Part shown: piece after piece, positions 1 to 9,962 of the stretch
How positions within the stretch are numbered: position 1 is the first letter of the stretch
How the letters are laid out: each line of letters starts with the position of its first letter
Assembly (NCBI RefSeq): GCF_002077175.1
Contig: NZ_CP014943.1
Location: 3,534,001 to 3,598,000 of the forward strand
Direction: 5' to 3'
DNA length: 64,000 bases
Origin: Colwellia sp. PAMC 21821
Lineage (GTDB): Bacteria > Pseudomonadota > Gammaproteobacteria > Enterobacterales > Alteromonadaceae
Notes under the pieces: model-generated
The model's database searches: none
What the model was told of the DNA's origin: nothing
The model's input: the letters and a program-made list of their open reading frames with translations, nothing else
Position numbers and translations under genes: made by a program

Positions 1-196
1 GATGAAAAAAAGGTTCACTTAAGTCTTTTTTGGTGATGGTAATGTTTTCACCACTGGTAATATCAGTTACGCCACGTTTATTTATCGCCTCAGATACAGA
101 CTGCTTAATTTGGCTTTTATAACGCCTGATAAAACGTTGGCGGTTAACCGTACTTTTATTTTTGCTATTTAACCGCCTATCGATAAAGTTTGTCAT
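1..196 (-). CDS. yeaH: YeaH/YhbH family protein (DUF444), 5' end only
   Basis: The first 65 codons are present and the gene runs off the left edge. It starts at an ATG on the minus strand (194-196); the product opens with [15 protein letters not shown] and continues with a basic stretch rich in R, K and Q, as in YeaH/YhbH proteins. It lies 40 bases downstream of the prkA stop on the same strand, which is the usual prkA-yeaH order and indicates one operon. Family members are cytoplasmic and co-expressed with the PrkA kinase in stress and starvation; their biochemical role is not established. The assignment rests on the N-terminus plus context. Confidence 0.8.
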   Translation of the reverse strand, partial: MTNFIDRRLNSKNKSTVNRQRFIRRYKSQIKQSVSEAINKRGVTDITSGENITITKKDLSEPFFH

Positions 197-236
197 ATAT
201 GCTCCTAACTTAGTCGTAATGAGGACTAAGTAATAC

Positions 237-2171
237 CTAAGAAGATTTTCTTACGCGCAAATACCATTCAGAAAGTAATCTGACTTGTTTTTTGGTGTAG
301 CCCTTAGTCATCATACGTTCAACAAAGTCGTCGTGTTTTTGTTGATCATCATTAGATGTTTTCGTGTTAAATGAAATCACAGGTAATAAGTCTTCCGTAT
401 TTGAGAACATTTTTTTCTCGATAACCGTGCGTAATTTTTCGTAGCTGGTCCATAACGGATTTGTGCCATTGTTGTTGGCTTTGGCGCGCAGGACGAAATT
501 TACAATTTCATTTCTGAAATCTTTCGGATTACTAATGCCAGCTGGCTTCTCTATTTTTTCTAATTCGTTATTCAGTGCTTCACGGTCAAATAGTTGTCCG
601 GTTTCAGCATCTCGGTACTCTTGATCTTGGATCCAAAAGTCAGCATAAGTAACATAGCGGTCAAAAATATTTTGACCGTATTCAGAATATGACTCTAAAT
701 AAGCCGTTTGAATCTCCTTGCCAATAAACTCAATAAACTGAGGTGATAAATAGCCTTTAATAAACTCTAAATATCGATCACTGGTTTCCTTCGGTAGCTG
801 CTCACGTTCTATTTGCTGTTCAAGTACATAAAATAAATGCACAGGGTTTGCCGCAACTTCTAAATGGTCAAAGTTGAAAACACGGGATAATATTTTAAAA
901 GCAAAGCGGGTTGATAGCCCAGACATACCTTCATCGATGCCTGCATACTCTCGGTATTCTTGATATGATTTTGCTTTTGGATCGGTATCTTTTAAGCTTT
1001 CACCGTCATACACGCGCATTTTAGAATAAATACTGGAGTTCTCTGGGTCTTTTAAGCGTGAAAGCACCGAGAATTGTGCTAATGTTTCTAACGTGTCTGG
1101 TGCACATTGGGCTGTATTTAATTCACTGTTTTCTAATAATTTTTTATAAATTTTAACTTCTTCAGAAACTCGCATGCAGTAAGGCACTTTAACAATATAA
1201 ACACGGTCTAAAAATGCCTCATTGTTTTTATTATTTCTAAAGGTTGTCCATTCTGACTCATTAGAATGAGCCAGTAAAATACCGTTAAAGGGTAGTGCAG
1301 ATAGGCCTTCAGTTGGATTGTAATTACCTTCTTGTGTCGCCGTTAAAAGCGGGTGTAGCACCTTAATTGGCGCTTTAAACATTTCAACAAACTCCATTAA
1401 GCCCTGGTTGGCACGACATAAAGCGCCTGAGTAGCTATAAGCATCAGGATCATTCTGTGCAAAGTGCTCTAATTGGCGAATATCTACTTTACCCACTAAC
1501 GCTGATATATCTTGGTTGTTGTCATCACCGGGCTCGGTTTTAGCAACGGCAATTTGGTCAAGAATAGAAGGATAAATCTTTATCACTTCAAATTTCGCAA
1601 TATCGCCCTTAAATTCGTGTAAACGTTTGGCAATCCAAGGTGACATTATTGTACTTAGGTATCGCTCAGGAATATTATATTCTTGTTGTAATATTTTACC
1701 GTCAGCATTGGCATCAAATAAACAAAATGGGTGGTCATTTACTGGACTGCGCGTACCGTTTGCACTAAGTACATAAATAGGCTCTTGCTGCATTAGTGCT
1801 TTTAGTTTTTCGGCTAATGATGATTTACCGCCACCTACAGGACCGAGTAAATAGAGAATTTGTTTCTGCTCTTCTAAGCCTTGAGAAGCGTGAGTGAGGT
1901 AGGCAACAATTTGTTCTATTGCTTCTTCCATACCATAAAAATCTTTAAAGGCGGGGTAGCGGGCAATAACCCGATTAGAGAATATTCTGCTTAAACAAGG
2001 CTCATTTGAAGTGTCTACCATTTCAGGTTCGCCAATGGCTTTTAATAACCGTTGTGATGCACTTGCATAGGCCATAGGATCATTACGACATAAACTCAGG
2101 AAATCTTGAATTGAATAGCACTCTTCTTGTGCCTCGTCGTAGCGTGATTGGAAATGTTGAAATATACTCAT
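237..2171 (-). CDS. prkA: PrkA family serine protein kinase (YeaG)
   Basis: 644 residues, the normal length for PrkA/YeaG. An AAA-type nucleotide-binding domain fills the N-terminal half, with Walker A GPVGGGKS at residues 110-117; the C-terminal half corresponds to the PrkA kinase-like domain. The protein is cytoplasmic; family members are linked to nitrogen starvation, stationary phase and stress. It is first in an operon with yeaH. The start ATG (2169-2171) follows GGAG in the minus-strand leader (CTGGAGGCAGTT). About 570 noncoding bases separate it from sodB, leaving room for regulation. Confidence 0.93.
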   Translation of the reverse strand: MSIFQHFQSRYDEAQEECYSIQDFLSLCRNDPMAYASASQRLLKAIGEPEMVDTSNEPCLSRIFSNRVIARYPAFKDFYGMEEAIEQIVAYLTHASQGLEEQKQILYLLGPVGGGKSSLAEKLKALMQQEPIYVLSANGTRSPVNDHPFCLFDANADGKILQQEYNIPERYLSTIMSPWIAKRLHEFKGDIAKFEVIKIYPSILDQIAVAKTEPGDDNNQDISALVGKVDIRQLEHFAQNDPDAYSYSGALCRANQGLMEFVEMFKAPIKVLHPLLTATQEGNYNPTEGLSALPFNGILLAHSNESEWTTFRNNKNNEAFLDRVYIVKVPYCMRVSEEVKIYKKLLENSELNTAQCAPDTLETLAQFSVLSRLKDPENSSIYSKMRVYDGESLKDTDPKAKSYQEYREYAGIDEGMSGLSTRFAFKILSRVFNFDHLEVAANPVHLFYVLEQQIEREQLPKETSDRYLEFIKGYLSPQFIEFIGKEIQTAYLESYSEYGQNIFDRYVTYADFWIQDQEYRDAETGQLFDREALNNELEKIEKPAGISNPKDFRNEIVNFVLRAKANNNGTNPLWTSYEKLRTVIEKKMFSNTEDLLPVISFNTKTSNDDQQKHDDFVERMMTKGYTKKQVRLLSEWYLRVRKSS

Positions 2172-2743
2172 AACTGCCTCCAGAAGATAAGTCGTTCAGA
2201 CTGGGCTGATAATTCGACCATACGAGCAATGTAACTTATCAAACCCTTCTTATATTATTAGACCGTACTTTTACCTTTCCTATTTTATTTAATTTAAGTC
2301 TAGGTGTTAATTTTGAAAGTAGTTAAAAAATAAAGAAAAAAATTGTAACCAGAGACTATTTTTAAGAAGGATATATTGTTTAACGTGCACACGATCTACT
2401 TTCATTGTGTGTTGGTTCAACACCAATATAATTGCACGTTCAATGATAAGTATTAACAAACATTTAAATCACCTGCTTATTGTTCCAGACTAAACACAAG
2501 CGATGTGAAGGGTTTTCACATGACGTGAATCTAGGTTCTTGCATTGATAATGTAAACGATTTGTATACTTTAGGAGTCATTAGCAAAATGGCTAAAAAGG
2601 CAGGGGATGCCGCACAGATGCTGGAGATTAAAACCAGCCTAGAATAAGCGATTTTTTATTTCAATTAATGCTATAAATTAGTTAAAAAAAAAGGCCAGCA
2701 AATAATGCTGACCTTTTAAATTTACATTATTATCTTGTAACGT
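2172..2743. other. intergenic region between prkA and sodB
   Basis: 572 bases without a convincing gene. It holds the prkA leader, an inverted repeat ATGTGAAGGGTTTTCACAT at 2503-2521 (7-base arms, 5-base centre, reminiscent of a CRP-like site but with one base too many in the spacer), a wider inverted repeat AACGTGCA (2382-2389) / TGCACGTT (2433-2440), and the sodB terminator near 2685-2718. A 19-codon plus-strand frame at 2588-2647 follows TAGGAG at a poor 11-base spacing and is not called as a gene. Confidence 0.5.
2685..2718 (-). terminator. rho-independent terminator of sodB
   Basis: Read on the minus strand, GGTCAGCA, a five-base loop and TGCTGGCC form an 8-base stem with one mismatch, followed directly by a run of nine T. 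It begins about 25 bases beyond the sodB stop codon. Confidence 0.8.
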
Positions 2744-3325
2744 TTAAGCGTAGTTTGCTGAGGCAAAATCCCAGTTCGCTAATGCCCAGAAACCTTCCAT
2801 GTAGCTAGGACGAAGGTTACGGTAATCAATGTAGTATGCATGTTCCCATAAATCTACTGTGATTAGTGGCGTTACACCTTCATCAGTAAGAGGAGTTGCT
2901 GCATTAGATGTATTAACGATAGCAAGGCTGCCGTCAGCATTCTTAACTAACCAAGTCCAGCTTGAACCAAAGTTATTGATAGCGCTGTCAGTGAATTTTG
3001 CTTTAAATTCTGCAAATGAACCAAAGCTTGCATTAATAGCTGTTGCTAATGCACCAGATGGCTCGCCGCCGCCGTTAGGGCTTAAGCTGTTCCAGTAAAA
3101 CGTATGGTTCCAAATTTGTGCAGCGTTATTGAAAACACCAGCAGAAGATGTTTTAACGATATCTTCTAAAGACTTTCCTTCAAAATCAGTACCTTCGATA
3201 AGACCGTTTAACTTAACAACATAAGTGTTGTGGTGCTTACCATAGTGAAACTCTAAAGTTTCTTGTGAAATATGTGGTGCAAGTGCATCCATTGCATATG
3301 GTAGTGCTGGTAATTCGATAGCCAT
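2744..3325 (-). CDS. sodB: Superoxide dismutase [Fe]
   Basis: 193 residues, the usual size of bacterial Fe-SOD. The product disproportionates superoxide in the cytoplasm. Metal ligands are visible as H27 (in EFHYGKHH), H74 (in IWNHTFYW), D158 and H162 (in VDLWEHAYY); Q70 in NNAAQIWNH and the FNNAAQ context fit the iron rather than the manganese form. There is no signal peptide. The ATG at 3323-3325 follows a good leader (GGAGAATATA). It faces away from grxD across a 324-base gap and has its own terminator. Confidence 0.97.
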   Translation of the reverse strand: MAIELPALPYAMDALAPHISQETLEFHYGKHHNTYVVKLNGLIEGTDFEGKSLEDIVKTSSAGVFNNAAQIWNHTFYWNSLSPNGGGEPSGALATAINASFGSFAEFKAKFTDSAINNFGSSWTWLVKNADGSLAIVNTSNAATPLTDEGVTPLITVDLWEHAYYIDYRNLRPSYMEGFWALANWDFASANYA

Positions 3326-3649
3326 TATATTCTCCAGTATGTGATTATAAAAAATTATTCTAATGCTAATTTAAAGAAGTAGTTTTTTTTTGTCTAAAAC
3401 CTAGTAAACTACTCGGGTATTAAAGCTTTGTATAGTCTACCCAAGTATATAGGTATTACCATAGGTTTTATCAAGGCTATTAAGTTTTAATATATAAGTT
3501 TTTTGCTTTAGTATTTATTGTTCTGTTTATATTCGTCAGTTTTACTTTAAGTATTGGGCACAATAATACCAAATTGAATAAATATTGTTTCATTATGTGA
3601 AATGTTATAATTAGTTAAATTGGTATAAGTATTAATTTTTGAGGATATT
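3326..3649. other. divergent sodB/grxD promoter region
   Basis: 324 AT-rich bases between two divergent genes; promoters for both must lie here, but I could not choose -35/-10 pairs with confidence. It contains a short copy of the dispersed ATACCAA...TTGGTAT repeat at 3566-3626, close to the grxD start. Confidence 0.5.
3566..3626. repeat. short dispersed repeat with ATACCAA/TTGGTAT ends
   Basis: Opens with ATACCAAATTGAAT and ends with TTAAATTGGTAT, matching the termini of the repeat family seen at 9064, 17773, 18429, 23587, 30792 and 52525. The 61-base interior does not match the long copies, so this is a divergent or decayed member. Confidence 0.55.
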
Positions 3650-3991
3650 ATGGAAACAATCGATCGCATTAAAGAACAAATCAGTGAAAACACAATTCTC
3701 CTTTACATGAAGGGTTCACCAAAGTTACCAAGTTGTGGCTTTTCTTCACAGGCTTCTCAAGCATTGATGGGCTGTGGTGAAAAATTCGCCTATGTTGATA
3801 TCTTACAAAACCCTGATATTCGTGCTGAATTACCAAAGTATGCTGATTGGCCAACATTTCCACAACTATGGGTTGACGGTGAACTTGTCGGCGGTTGTGA
3901 CATCATCATGGAAATGTATCAACAAGGTGAATTACAAACCTTGATCACTGAATCTGCGGCTAAAAATAGTTCGGCAGAAAGTTCAGAGTAA
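3650..3991 (+). CDS. grxD: Monothiol glutaredoxin (Grx4 type)
   Basis: 113 residues, single glutaredoxin fold. The monothiol CGFS motif is at residues 29-32 (SCGFSSQA), followed later by WPTFPQLWVDGELVGGCDI, the glutathione-binding part. Proteins of this class bind a glutathione-ligated [2Fe-2S] cluster, often with BolA, and act in iron-sulfur trafficking. The ATG follows GAGGATATT. It lies 85 bases before the peroxiredoxin gene, in a run of oxidative-stress genes with sodB. Confidence 0.95.
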   Translation: METIDRIKEQISENTILLYMKGSPKLPSCGFSSQASQALMGCGEKFAYVDILQNPDIRAELPKYADWPTFPQLWVDGELVGGCDIIMEMYQQGELQTLITESAAKNSSAESSE

Positions 3992-4076
3992 CTATTGAAT
4001 TATCACTTAACGCCACCATACTAGGTGGAGTTAACATTAAATAACTTAAATTTATTTTAAAAAATTGGAGAATATA

Positions 4077-4682
4077 ATGAGTGTATTAGTCGGTCGCGCA
4101 GCACCAGATTTTACAGCAGCAGCAGTATTAGGTTCAGGTGAAATTGTTGATAGCTTTAATCTAGCTGAAGCTATTAAAGGTAAAAAAGCCGTAGTATTTT
4201 TCTACCCACTTGATTTTACTTTTGTATGTCCTTCAGAATTGTTAGCTTTTGATCACCGTATGGAAGAGTTCAAAAGCCGTGGTGTTGAAGTTATTGGTGT
4301 TTCTATCGATTCACAATTTTCTCATAACGCGTGGCGTAACACTGCAATAAACGATGGTGGTATTGGTCAAGTTCAATACACTTTAGTTGCTGATGTAAAA
4401 CATGAAATTTGTAAAGCATATGACGTAGAGCATCCAGAAGCTGGCGTAGCATTTCGTGCTTCATTCTTAATTGATGAAGAAGGTAGTGTACGTCATCAAG
4501 TGGTTAACGATTTACCACTTGGTCGTAACGTTGATGAAATGATCCGTATGATCGACGCGTTACAATTTCACCAAGACCACGGTGAAGTATGTCCAGCTGG
4601 CTGGAACAAAGGCGATAAAGGCATGACAGCAACTACAGAAGGCGTTGCAGCTTACCTTACAGATAACGCTGATAAACTTTAA
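4077..4682 (+). CDS. 2-Cys peroxiredoxin (AhpC/Prx1 class)
   Basis: 201 residues. The peroxidatic cysteine C51 is in DFTFVCPSE and the resolving cysteine in GEVCPAGW near the C-terminus; the GxGG-like loop (NDGGIGQ) and YF-type tail mark the Prx1/AhpC group. It reduces H2O2 and organic peroxides in the cytoplasm. I chose the ATG at 4077 because GGAG at 4067-4070 precedes it by six bases; an upstream in-frame TTG at 4065 overlaps that ribosome site and is unlikely. A strong terminator follows the stop. Confidence 0.95.
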   Translation: MSVLVGRAAPDFTAAAVLGSGEIVDSFNLAEAIKGKKAVVFFYPLDFTFVCPSELLAFDHRMEEFKSRGVEVIGVSIDSQFSHNAWRNTAINDGGIGQVQYTLVADVKHEICKAYDVEHPEAGVAFRASFLIDEEGSVRHQVVNDLPLGRNVDEMIRMIDALQFHQDHGEVCPAGWNKGDKGMTATTEGVAAYLTDNADKL

Positions 4683-4703
4683 CGCTTACGTTAATTTATG
4701 AGT

Positions 4704-4731
4704 AAAAAAAGCCGCTTCTTGCGGCTTTTTT
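4704..4731 (+). terminator. rho-independent terminator after the peroxiredoxin gene
   Basis: AAAAAAGCCGC, a TTCTT loop and GCGGCTTTTTT form a GC-rich stem followed by a T-run, 22 bases after the stop codon. The A-run on the left makes it potentially active in both directions. Confidence 0.92.
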
Positions 4732-4856
4732 GTGTCTGAAATTTATTTATATATTTAAAAAATCTTTGTAAATTATTGTATTACGACTAAAATAATAAAC
4801 AGATTAGGAAGTTGAAATGCTTCTTGAGGTAATTGAATGTCAAAAAAGGATTATAG

Positions 4857-5243
4857 ATGTATTACCCTAAATTTATTTATGAAAATTTACCTTACGCATA
4901 TTTTTTAGTGTGTGCTTATTTGCTTGCATTTTATGATACTTGGCCTGTATTTTTTTCTGCGGGGTTACTTTATTGTGCTGGATGTATAACGTTGGTCACT
5001 CGCTCTGAATATCGTCGGGTTGACCGTCGTAAAGATATTGAAAATAAAGCAGTTGATAAAAAGAGGTTACCCGAATGGCTTTACGAATACTTACCTTATG
5101 GCTACTTTGCAGTTGCTATGGTTATCGTATTGAAAACCAATTCATCTGCCTTAAAGTTTATCGCTTTTTGTTTAATGATTTTGGCGTTAAGAAATTTGCT
5201 TTTCAGAATAAATAATCGCCGAAAAGCAAAGTCATTATTTTAA
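4857..5243 (+). CDS. small membrane protein with an internal duplication, function unknown
   Basis: 128 residues, about four hydrophobic segments. Two halves begin with related motifs: YPKFIYENLPYAYF near residue 2 and LPEWLYEYLPYGYF near residue 71, each followed by two membrane-length hydrophobic runs and separated by a very charged linker (RRVDRRKDIENKAVDKKR). This looks like a duplicated two-helix hairpin. The ATG follows AAAAAGGA. I do not recognise the family. It is convergent with rnt, 27 bases apart. Confidence 0.75.
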   Translation: MYYPKFIYENLPYAYFLVCAYLLAFYDTWPVFFSAGLLYCAGCITLVTRSEYRRVDRRKDIENKAVDKKRLPEWLYEYLPYGYFAVAMVIVLKTNSSALKFIAFCLMILALRNLLFRINNRRKAKSLF

Positions 5244-5270
5244 TTACCCTACTACTATTAGATGCAAATG

Positions 5271-5972
5271 CTAAGTTTGTTCTTGCGTTAATTCATCTTG
5301 TGTAGTGTCTTCCGGTTGAATTAAAGGCCAACCGCCTAACTGTTGCCATTTATTAACAATATAGCAATATAACTCAGCGGTTTTTTCCGTATCATATAAT
5401 GCGGAATGTGCTTCACTATTATTAAAATCAATTTTTGCGGCCGCACAGGCTTTTGCTAAAACTGTTTGACCTAATGCTAAGCCTGACAACGTGGTGGTAT
5501 CAAAACTAACGAAAGGGTGAAAAGGCGAGCGTTTAATTGAACAACGCTCAGTAACCGCATTAACAAAGCCTAAATCAAAGGACGCATTGTGCGCTACTAT
5601 AATGGCGCGCTGGCAACCAGCAGCTTTCATTTTTTTACGCACAAGTTTAAATATTTCAGTAATAGCTTTTTTCTCATCTACTGCGCCACGTAACGGATTA
5701 GTGGGGTCGATACCGGTAAATTCTAAAGCGGCTTTTTCGAGGTTTGCGCCTTCAAAAGGGTCAACGTTAAAATGAATGGTTTCATCTAAACTGAATTGGC
5801 CACTGGTTTCATCTAAAGAAAGTGTAGTTGCAGCAATTTCTAGTAAAGCATCTGTTTGGGCATTAAAACCGGCGGTTTCAACATCAATAACGACGGGGAA
5901 GTAGCCTCGAAAGCGTTGAGCAAATAGTGATTTTTCAGCATGAGTATTAGTTGCTGTTGTATTATCAGACAT
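5271..5972 (-). CDS. rnt: Ribonuclease T
   Basis: 233 residues, a DEDDh exonuclease that trims 3' ends of tRNA and other stable RNAs. ExoI motif VIDVETAG gives D30 and E32; [13 protein letters not shown] is Exo[19 protein letters not shown] near the C-terminus carries the ExoIII histidine and aspartate. Length is slightly above the E. coli protein (215), owing to short extensions at both ends. It is divergent from motY, an arrangement I recall from vibrios. Confidence 0.95.
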   Translation of the reverse strand: MSDNTTATNTHAEKSLFAQRFRGYFPVVIDVETAGFNAQTDALLEIAATTLSLDETSGQFSLDETIHFNVDPFEGANLEKAALEFTGIDPTNPLRGAVDEKKAITEIFKLVRKKMKAAGCQRAIIVAHNASFDLGFVNAVTERCSIKRSPFHPFVSFDTTTLSGLALGQTVLAKACAAAKIDFNNSEAHSALYDTEKTAELYCYIVNKWQQLGGWPLIQPEDTTQDELTQEQT

Positions 5973-6154
5973 AAAGGCAATGAGTATTGGTTAGCATAAA
6001 TATTGTTGGGGATTATCGCAGAAATAATCCCTTAAGGCATCACCGAAGATTAAAAGCACAACATTTAATTTTGGGAATATTCCAATAAACTGTTAAAGTT
6101 ATTCTTGATTTTGTCGATAGTAAAGATGTCGCTATTAAATCCACATTAATTGAC

Positions 6155-7036
6155 ATGAAAATTAATTTTATGAAAAAAATTATAACGCTAGTTACATTAT
6201 CATTATTTATTTCCCAAACTAATGCGGGCATTAGGCAATATCGTGCGGATATTGAAAACTCCACATGGCAGTTAACTGATGATTCTCGGCTGCAATGTAC
6301 GCTATCACATCAAATTCCACGCTATGGTAAAGCTAAGTTTTATAGTTCAGCAAACCGTAAAACGAATATGGAGTTTGAATTGGAAATGATGCGATTGCCC
6401 GACAGTTATTCTTTAGCTGAAGTGCGATCTGAGGCTCCAAATTGGCGGCCAGGGGTTGCCGGAAGGGTGTTAGCAGATATGAAGCTGCATAAACAATTCT
6501 CACCAAGTTTGCCGAAAAAAATTGCTTGGAACATGCTCAATGAACTTGATCAAGGCATGAGCCCAACGTTTTATTATAATGACTGGTATAGCACTGACGA
6601 AAAAATTACAGTGGGTTTATCAACCGCTCGTTTTCAAAAGGCCTATCAAGCTTTTGTTGGTTGCGTGAGTAATCTACTAGATTTTAACTTTGATGATATT
6701 TCTTATACGGTACTTAACTATCAGTTTGGCTCTGATAAGCTAACCAAAGCATCGCAAAAACGCATGAATATGATCGTTGAATACTTATCGCTTGATTCTC
6801 AGTTAGAGCTAGTATTAATAGACGGTTACTCTGATAGTTACGGTGGTCGTAATACCAACCTTAAAATGTCTGAACGTCGTGCAAATAATGTGCGAGATTT
6901 AATTGTTAGTAGTGGAATTGATGCCAGTCGAATAGAAGCAAGTGGTTATGGTGAAAAGCGTCACGTAGCCTCCAATGAAACTATTATCGGTCGTAGTAAA
7001 AACCGCCGAGTGGTAATACGTATGGAACAGCCGTAA
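6155..7036 (+). CDS. motY: Sodium-driven flagellar motor protein MotY
   Basis: 293 residues, exported (signal peptide about residues 1-24, ending in SQTNAG). The N-terminal half (IRQYRADIENSTWQLTDDS, then FELEMMRLPDSYSLAEVRSEAPNWRPGVAG) is the MotY-specific T-ring domain; the C-terminal 100 residues are an OmpA-like peptidoglycan-binding domain with TNLKMSERRANNVRDLI. It helps anchor the PomAB stator to the wall. No clear ribosome site decides between ATG 6155 and ATG 6170; both leave a workable signal peptide. A 16-base stem terminator follows. Confidence 0.92.
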   Translation: MKINFMKKIITLVTLSLFISQTNAGIRQYRADIENSTWQLTDDSRLQCTLSHQIPRYGKAKFYSSANRKTNMEFELEMMRLPDSYSLAEVRSEAPNWRPGVAGRVLADMKLHKQFSPSLPKKIAWNMLNELDQGMSPTFYYNDWYSTDEKITVGLSTARFQKAYQAFVGCVSNLLDFNFDDISYTVLNYQFGSDKLTKASQKRMNMIVEYLSLDSQLELVLIDGYSDSYGGRNTNLKMSERRANNVRDLIVSSGIDASRIEASGYGEKRHVASNETIIGRSKNRRVVIRMEQP

Positions 7037-7077
7037 CGTTTAGCGAGAACATGTTCAATTGACATAATTATCACTTG

Positions 7078-7123
7078 AAGAGGCCTGTAGATTCACTGTA
7101 ATCTACAGGCCTCTTTTGTTTTG
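7078..7123 (+). terminator. long-stem terminator of motY
   Basis: Perfect 16-base inverted repeat at 7078-7093 and 7100-7115 with the loop CACTGT, then TTGTTTTG. It sits 42 bases after the motY stop and overlaps an in-frame TTG of the next gene, which argues for that gene starting at the ATG 7134. Confidence 0.93.
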
Positions 7124-7133
7124 GGTACATTAT

Positions 7134-8993
7134 ATGAAATTTTCTATTCGCCTTGTTGCCATAATGTGTTGTGTTATACAGCTCACTTGGATTCAATCAG
7201 TTTCTGCGCAAGTTAATGATGCGTTGACTTATGCTAACTATGATCAAGTAAAAATTAGTCACCTTTATTTAGATCTTGATGTTGATTTTGACAAAAAATC
7301 ATTAAAAGGTTTTGCCGAGTTGAGCCTTAATTGGCTTAACGATGAAGTTGCTAATGTTACTTTAGATACTCGCGATTTAGACATTCATCGTGTCATGGCA
7401 AAAAATGCGAGCAATCAGTGGGTAAAATTAAACTACAAACTGGCAAAGCGCGATGATGTTATGGGCTCAAAGCTAACCATTAAAACACCTTTTCAAACGC
7501 CAACCATCAGAGTGTATTACAACTCATTACCACAAGCTTCAGGCTTGCAATGGTTGTCGCCTGAGCAAACTGCCGGCAAAGACAAACCGTTTATGTTTAG
7601 CCAAAGCCAAGCCATTCATGCCCGTTCTTGGATACCAATTCAAGATACACCAAGCGTACGCATGACATACAATGCCCGCATTACGACCTCTGATGATTTA
7701 CTCGCGGTAATGAGTGCTGACAACGCACCTGATACAGCACGCGATGGCGATTATTCATTTTCAATGCCACAAGCTATTCCTGCTTATTTAATTGCTATTG
7801 CTGTCGGTGACTTACAGTTCAAAGCCATGAGCAAGCAAACCGGTATTTATGCTGAACAATATATTTTAGATAGAGCCGTTACTGAATTTGATGATACGCA
7901 ACTGATGATCGATGAAACCGAAAAGCTTTTTGGTGCTTATCGTTGGGGCCGTTATGACTTACTTATATTGCCACCAAGTTTTCCTTTTGGCGGTATGGAA
8001 AACCCAAGATTGTCATTTATTACCCCAACCGTGGTAGCTGGCGATAAAAGTTTAGTGAACTTAATTGCCCATGAGTTAGCTCATTCTTGGTCTGGTAACT
8101 TAGTGACTAACGAAAGCTGGCGCGATTTATGGTTAAACGAGGGTTTTACCAGTTATGTTGAAAATCGCATTATGGAAGCTGTTTTTGGCGCTGATAGAGC
8201 CTTAATGGAGCGAGCGTTAGATGCTCAAAACTTAGGTTATGAAATTGCTGAGCTACCGCCAGGTGACACACAATTGTATATCGACCTTGCTGGCCGTGAT
8301 CCTGATGATGCTTTTTCTGGCGTACCTTATACCAAAGGGCAACTATTTTTAGTTTATTTAGAAGAAAAGTTTGGTCGTGAAAAGTTTGATACTTTTATCA
8401 TGCAATATTTCGATGATCATGCATTTCAAAGTTTAGGTACTAAAAACTTTGTGACTTATTTAAAAGCTAATTTGACCGACAAATTTCCTAACATTGTCAG
8501 TGATGGTGAGTTAAATGAATGGATTTATGAACAAGGTTTACCCGTTTATACCCCTAAGCCACGTTCAGATGCTTTTGTTAAAATTAATGACGTTATTTCG
8601 AAATGGACCAGCGGCCAGCTTGAATTAGCGCAAATACCTACAAAAAAATGGACATTGCATGAATGGCTACACTTTATTAATAACTTACCATTGAACATAT
8701 CTAACGAGCGTATGACAAGTTTAGATAAAGCATTTAATCTTACCAACAGTACAAATGCTGAAGTTGCTCATGCATGGTATTTACTGGCATTACGCTCTGG
8801 CTATGACGTTGTTTATCCAGCAATGGCAACATATTTGGAGTCAATAGGTCGTCGTAAATTGATTGTTCCTTTGTATAAAGAGCTTGCAACATCTGCTAAA
8901 GGCAAGGAATGGGCACAAGCGGTTTATAAAAAAGCGCGCCCAGGTTATCACCCGCTAGCGCAAGGTACGGTTGACGCTATATTGTTAAACTAA
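7134..8993 (+). CDS. Secreted M1 family zinc aminopeptidase (leukotriene A4 hydrolase-like, ColAP type)
   Basis: 619 residues with a signal peptide ending near SVSAQ. The zinc site HELAH is at residues 313-317 with the third ligand E336 in WLNEGFTSY, and the exopeptidase motif GGMENP lies just ahead; the C-terminal helical domain follows the leukotriene A4 hydrolase pattern. It cleaves N-terminal residues of peptides, probably in the periplasm. The cold-active aminopeptidase ColAP of Colwellia psychrerythraea belongs to this group. The ATG 7134 was preferred over TTG 7116, which lies in the motY terminator. Confidence 0.92.
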   Translation: MKFSIRLVAIMCCVIQLTWIQSVSAQVNDALTYANYDQVKISHLYLDLDVDFDKKSLKGFAELSLNWLNDEVANVTLDTRDLDIHRVMAKNASNQWVKLNYKLAKRDDVMGSKLTIKTPFQTPTIRVYYNSLPQASGLQWLSPEQTAGKDKPFMFSQSQAIHARSWIPIQDTPSVRMTYNARITTSDDLLAVMSADNAPDTARDGDYSFSMPQAIPAYLIAIAVGDLQFKAMSKQTGIYAEQYILDRAVTEFDDTQLMIDETEKLFGAYRWGRYDLLILPPSFPFGGMENPRLSFITPTVVAGDKSLVNLIAHELAHSWSGNLVTNESWRDLWLNEGFTSYVENRIMEAVFGADRALMERALDAQNLGYEIAELPPGDTQLYIDLAGRDPDDAFSGVPYTKGQLFLVYLEEKFGREKFDTFIMQYFDDHAFQSLGTKNFVTYLKANLTDKFPNIVSDGELNEWIYEQGLPVYTPKPRSDAFVKINDVISKWTSGQLELAQIPTKKWTLHEWLHFINNLPLNISNERMTSLDKAFNLTNSTNAEVAHAWYLLALRSGYDVVYPAMATYLESIGRRKLIVPLYKELATSAKGKEWAQAVYKKARPGYHPLAQGTVDAILLN

Positions 8994-9063
8994 CGACTGG
9001 CTTAACTTAGCTGTACTTAGTTAAGCTTTGATGTGATTATTTGAGCAGTTTGTAACTATAGTT

Positions 9064-9225
9064 ATACCAAGTTGATTAATTAACGGCTCATTTTTAATGC
9101 TTAAAATGAATAAGTACGGGATTATAAAATTGATAAGTAGCATAACTACTGACTAAATTTTATGCCTTGTCATTATCCATTTTTTCTCATGAAAAAGTAG
9201 ATCACTTAATTAATCAAATGGGTAT
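9064..9225. repeat. full-length dispersed repeat, family A
   Basis: 162 bases with imperfect terminal inverted repeats (ATACCAAGTTGATTAATTAA at the left, TTAATTAATCAAATGGGTAT at the right) and an inner hairpin (GTAGCATAACTAC flanked by ATAAAATT/AATTTTAT). It aligns end to end with the copy at 52525-52686. There is no coding capacity; it resembles a MITE or palindromic repeat. Confidence 0.85.
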
Positions 9226-9253
9226 TATCGTATTTTTTAACATAAAAATTCAC

Positions 9254-9287
9254 AAAAAAAAACATCGCCACTAGCGATGTTTTTTTA
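9254..9287. terminator. bidirectional terminator between convergent genes
   Basis: AAAAAAACATCGC, loop CACTA, GCGATGTTTTTTT. The A-run and T-run on both sides let it serve the aminopeptidase on the plus strand and the 9351-9743 gene on the minus strand. Confidence 0.92.
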
Positions 9288-9350
9288 TGCTCAATAAACT
9301 AAAAATTGTATGGCTTAATAAATGGTGTTTTTATAGTTCATTAAACGCAG

Positions 9351-9743
9351 CTAAGGGCTTACTGCACGTTTGTTTACTATAACGTCAACCTGACGCTGTT
9401 TGTTTTGTTGTGAAATTACTACGCGTATTTGTTGTGACTCATGTTGGTAATTTAATGTTAAGCGGCCGCGTTTGCGTTCGCGCTCAATTGGTTCACCGTA
9501 GCTTTTATTGTAAAAATCAATCACGCTATCTTCTGAAACTGAGGTGAAATAATTAATCACCGCGGGGGTGTTCTCATCAAATCTAGCAAATATACGCGCG
9601 TCTTCAATTACCGGTATATCAACTTTATCTATTATACTTTTTTCGGTATTAGAGGTTTCTGCGTTAATGCTAAAACTGACCATCAACAGTAGTAAAGCAC
9701 GAGATAAAAATGAACTCTTTGGTCTAAAGCGCAATGCTGGCAT
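9351..9743 (-). CDS. hypothetical exported protein
   Basis: 130 residues with an N-terminal signal (hydrophobic LSRALLLLMVSFSINAE) and a mature part of about 100 residues rich in charged side chains (FYNKSYGEPIERERKRGRLTLNYQHESQQIRVVISQQ). No family was recognised; the FYxxxYGxP segment recalls small periplasmic proteins that occur beside envelope genes. ATG 9743 is preferred over GTG 9746 because AAGGA precedes it by seven bases. It ends at the bidirectional terminator. Confidence 0.75.
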   Translation of the reverse strand: MPALRFRPKSSFLSRALLLLMVSFSINAETSNTEKSIIDKVDIPVIEDARIFARFDENTPAVINYFTSVSEDSVIDFYNKSYGEPIERERKRGRLTLNYQHESQQIRVVISQQNKQRQVDVIVNKRAVSP

Positions 9744-9962
9744 CACCAGATCCTTTTAAGTTATCAATGTGATATAAATCATAAACGTAGTTACATTATA
9801 ATGAGTGTGCACGTTGAATTTTTTGCTGTCAAATTTTAGTATAAATGCTTAATTAAGTACTTGGCTAATATTTAAACGCACGATCAAACAAGCATCAAAA
9901 TATGAACGATGCTTGAGCTAATTGTTTAATAGTCGTTAACATACTGATTGTTATTTGATTTA

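Larger units (their letters stand above)
8994..9350. other. convergent intergenic region with repeat and terminator
   Basis: 357 bases between convergent genes. It contains a full-length 162-base copy of the dispersed repeat (9064-9225) and a bidirectional terminator (9254-9287). Nothing else was seen. Confidence 0.7.

Noticed and set aside
2588..2647. 19-codon frame MAKKAGDAAQMLEI and on
   Set aside because: Too short, with an 11-base spacing from TAGGAG; nothing supports it beyond the frame itself.
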